Of a DNA stretch of 21,369 bases, positions 19,816 to 21,369 are shown piece after piece (position 1 is the stretch's first letter; each line of letters starts with the position of its first letter). The position numbers and the translations under genes were made by a program. This DNA comes from Alectoria sarmentosa (Eukaryota; Ascomycota; Lecanoromycetes; Lecanorales; Parmeliaceae), in the NCBI GenBank assembly GCA_009733775.1, contig WOGZ01000458.1, forward strand, positions 1 through 21,369. Direction: 5' to 3'. The notes beneath the pieces are model-generated. The model was not told the origin of the DNA, searched no databases, and worked only from the letters and a program-made list of their open reading frames with translations.

Positions 19816-21369
19816 AGATTTTATAATTTTAAATAATTTCAATTTATAAAAAAAATTAATAACGAATATAATCTTAAATGAATCGAATATTTTATCGTTT
19901 AATTTTTTAAATAATTTATTAATAATAATGTTTTTGTTGTTTAAAAAGACGAGATTTTCTTTTAAACGGTTTTTTTTTATAATTATTAACTTGTTCGATT
20001 ATGATTAATTATGCTCATTAAATTTATCGCGTATAAAAACGAGAATATTTTATATATAATTAATAATATCTTTTATTTTTATAACATTAAAGCGTTTTCG
20101 AATAATAGCGTAATCGATAATATTAAAGTTAAAATTTATATAAAAATGAAAAACTTTATTCGTATAAAAGAATAACACTCTCGTAAAAATTGAAATATTA
20201 TTATTATTTATAAATTCGTTATAAATATTTATTTATTTTAATTATTTTATATATAATTATTATAAGTTCGTAAATAACGTTTTAAGTTTTAATTATATCG
20301 TTTCGTTTATTTCTTTATTTCAAAATAAAAGGTCGTAAATAATTTAACTTTAATAACGAGTTTTTTATAAAAGAATTTTCATATTATAATAACGAATTAT
20401 GAATTTCGATTCAACACTATTAATGTAAATAATTCGTATATATAAAAAACTTTTTTAATGAGCATTTTAATAATGCTTTTAATAAATATATTATTATTTT
20501 TCATTATATATAATACGTAATAACGTTTCTTTATTAAATAATTAATTTTAATTTATATAATGTTTAATAATAAAAAATCGACGATAACGTTTATAATAAT
20601 ATTTTATTAGCGTTTTTATGAAATTAAAAATAATTATAATAAATCAAATTTATAATATTAAAAAGCTTTAATTCTTTTGCTAATATAATAATTATTAATA
20701 TATATAACGATTATCGTTTATATATCTTTTTAATAATAATTTTATTTGAATAATTTATATATATAAACAACTTTTAAATAATTATATATAAATTAATTAT
20801 ATATTTTTTAAATAATAAACGTGTACATTAATTCAAATATTTATAAGCGATTTTTGTGATAAAAAATTTCGTTCGTGATAACGCATTTATTAAGTGTAAT
20901 ATTTTTAAATTTCTTTTTATTAGCAATGATTGTCTCGCGTATATTATCACATTTTTTATCGATTTTATTTATCTTTAACATTTTATAATAAAGAGAGTCA
21001 TCGATAATTTTAATGTTGAATTCGATATTATCGAAATTTAATCGATTCGATATAAAAATAATTTAATACTATTATTTTAATCGTTTATTTTTAAAATTCG
21101 TCGATTTATATTTAATTATTCGAGTAAAAACATCGATTTTAAAATTTTACAATCTCGAACGATAAATAATTTTAATGTTATATTTTAATAACATATCGAG
21201 ATATTTAATTTAACGACGACTTAAATCACGTTTTTTAATAAAATATATAAGATTTTTATAATTCGTAAATATCTTAATCGAAATGTTAATACATTTTAAT
21301 TTAAATCGTTAATATTTTAAATATCGAATAATAACGAATAATTTTTTATCGTAAATTTGATAATTGCAT
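19816..21369. other. Unassigned; possible 3' end of Copia relic D
   Basis: RNase H and the 3' LTR of D would be expected here, but I recognised neither. No other gene, RNA or repeat pair was identified. Composition and CpG pattern match the rest of the window. Confidence 0.4.

Noticed and set aside
1..21369. Mitochondrial, Plasmodium-like or bacterial endosymbiont origin suggested by AT content
   Set aside because: No rRNA, tRNA or conserved gene is seen. Nested LTR retrotransposons with fungal-type RNase H and selective loss of non-CpG C point to a fungal nuclear repeat region.

Overview
The window is about 21 kb of extremely AT-rich DNA with no intact gene. The longest open frame is 112 codons, and it is itself a fragment of a decayed retrotransposon. 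C and G survive mostly inside CpG (six of the seven Cs in the first 60 bases), while CpA/TpG and CpT are scarce. Repeat copies differ mainly by C>T and G>A changes, and coding relics show the matching decay (Asp>Asn, Glu>Lys, Gly>Asp/Glu, Gln>stop). This is what repeat-induced point mutation (RIP) leaves in AT-rich, repeat-filled compartments of filamentous ascomycete genomes. The RNase H relic of element A also resembles fungal Ty3/Gypsy elements. The species cannot be named. All protein calls come from hand translation compared with remembered family motifs.

Layout. (1) 1-5066, minus strand: Ty3/Gypsy element A, with its 5' LTR at 4776-5066, then gag region, protease, reverse transcriptase, RNase H and integrase; its 3' end lies outside the window. 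Its integrase is split by LTR-like repeats of a second family (LTR2, 430-724). (2) 5067-9490: unassigned AT-rich DNA with hairpins, an AT minisatellite and a long palindrome (9196-9332). (3) 9491-9697: an inverted LTR2 copy. (4) 10071-12828, plus strand: element B, a deleted relative of A with two LTRs and a 5-bp target duplication, TTAAT. It has lost the protease region and most of pol. (5) 12834-14900: unassigned, with a 160-bp palindrome at 13173-13332. (6) About 14900-19815, plus strand: Ty1/Copia relic D (gag zinc knuckle, integrase core, post-integrase domain, RT active site). D is interrupted by a 278-bp terminal-inverted-repeat element (15193-15470), by a compact LTR element E (16471-18428, TSD AATAT) and by an LTR2 copy (18661-18866). 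(7) 19816-21369: unassigned.

Nothing here acts as a cellular pathway. The window is a nest of transposons that records relative insertion order: A before LTR2, and D before E, the inverted-repeat element and LTR2. The most notable items are the small TSD-flanked element E, probably non-autonomous, and strand-polarised mutation blocks that appear to follow element boundaries.
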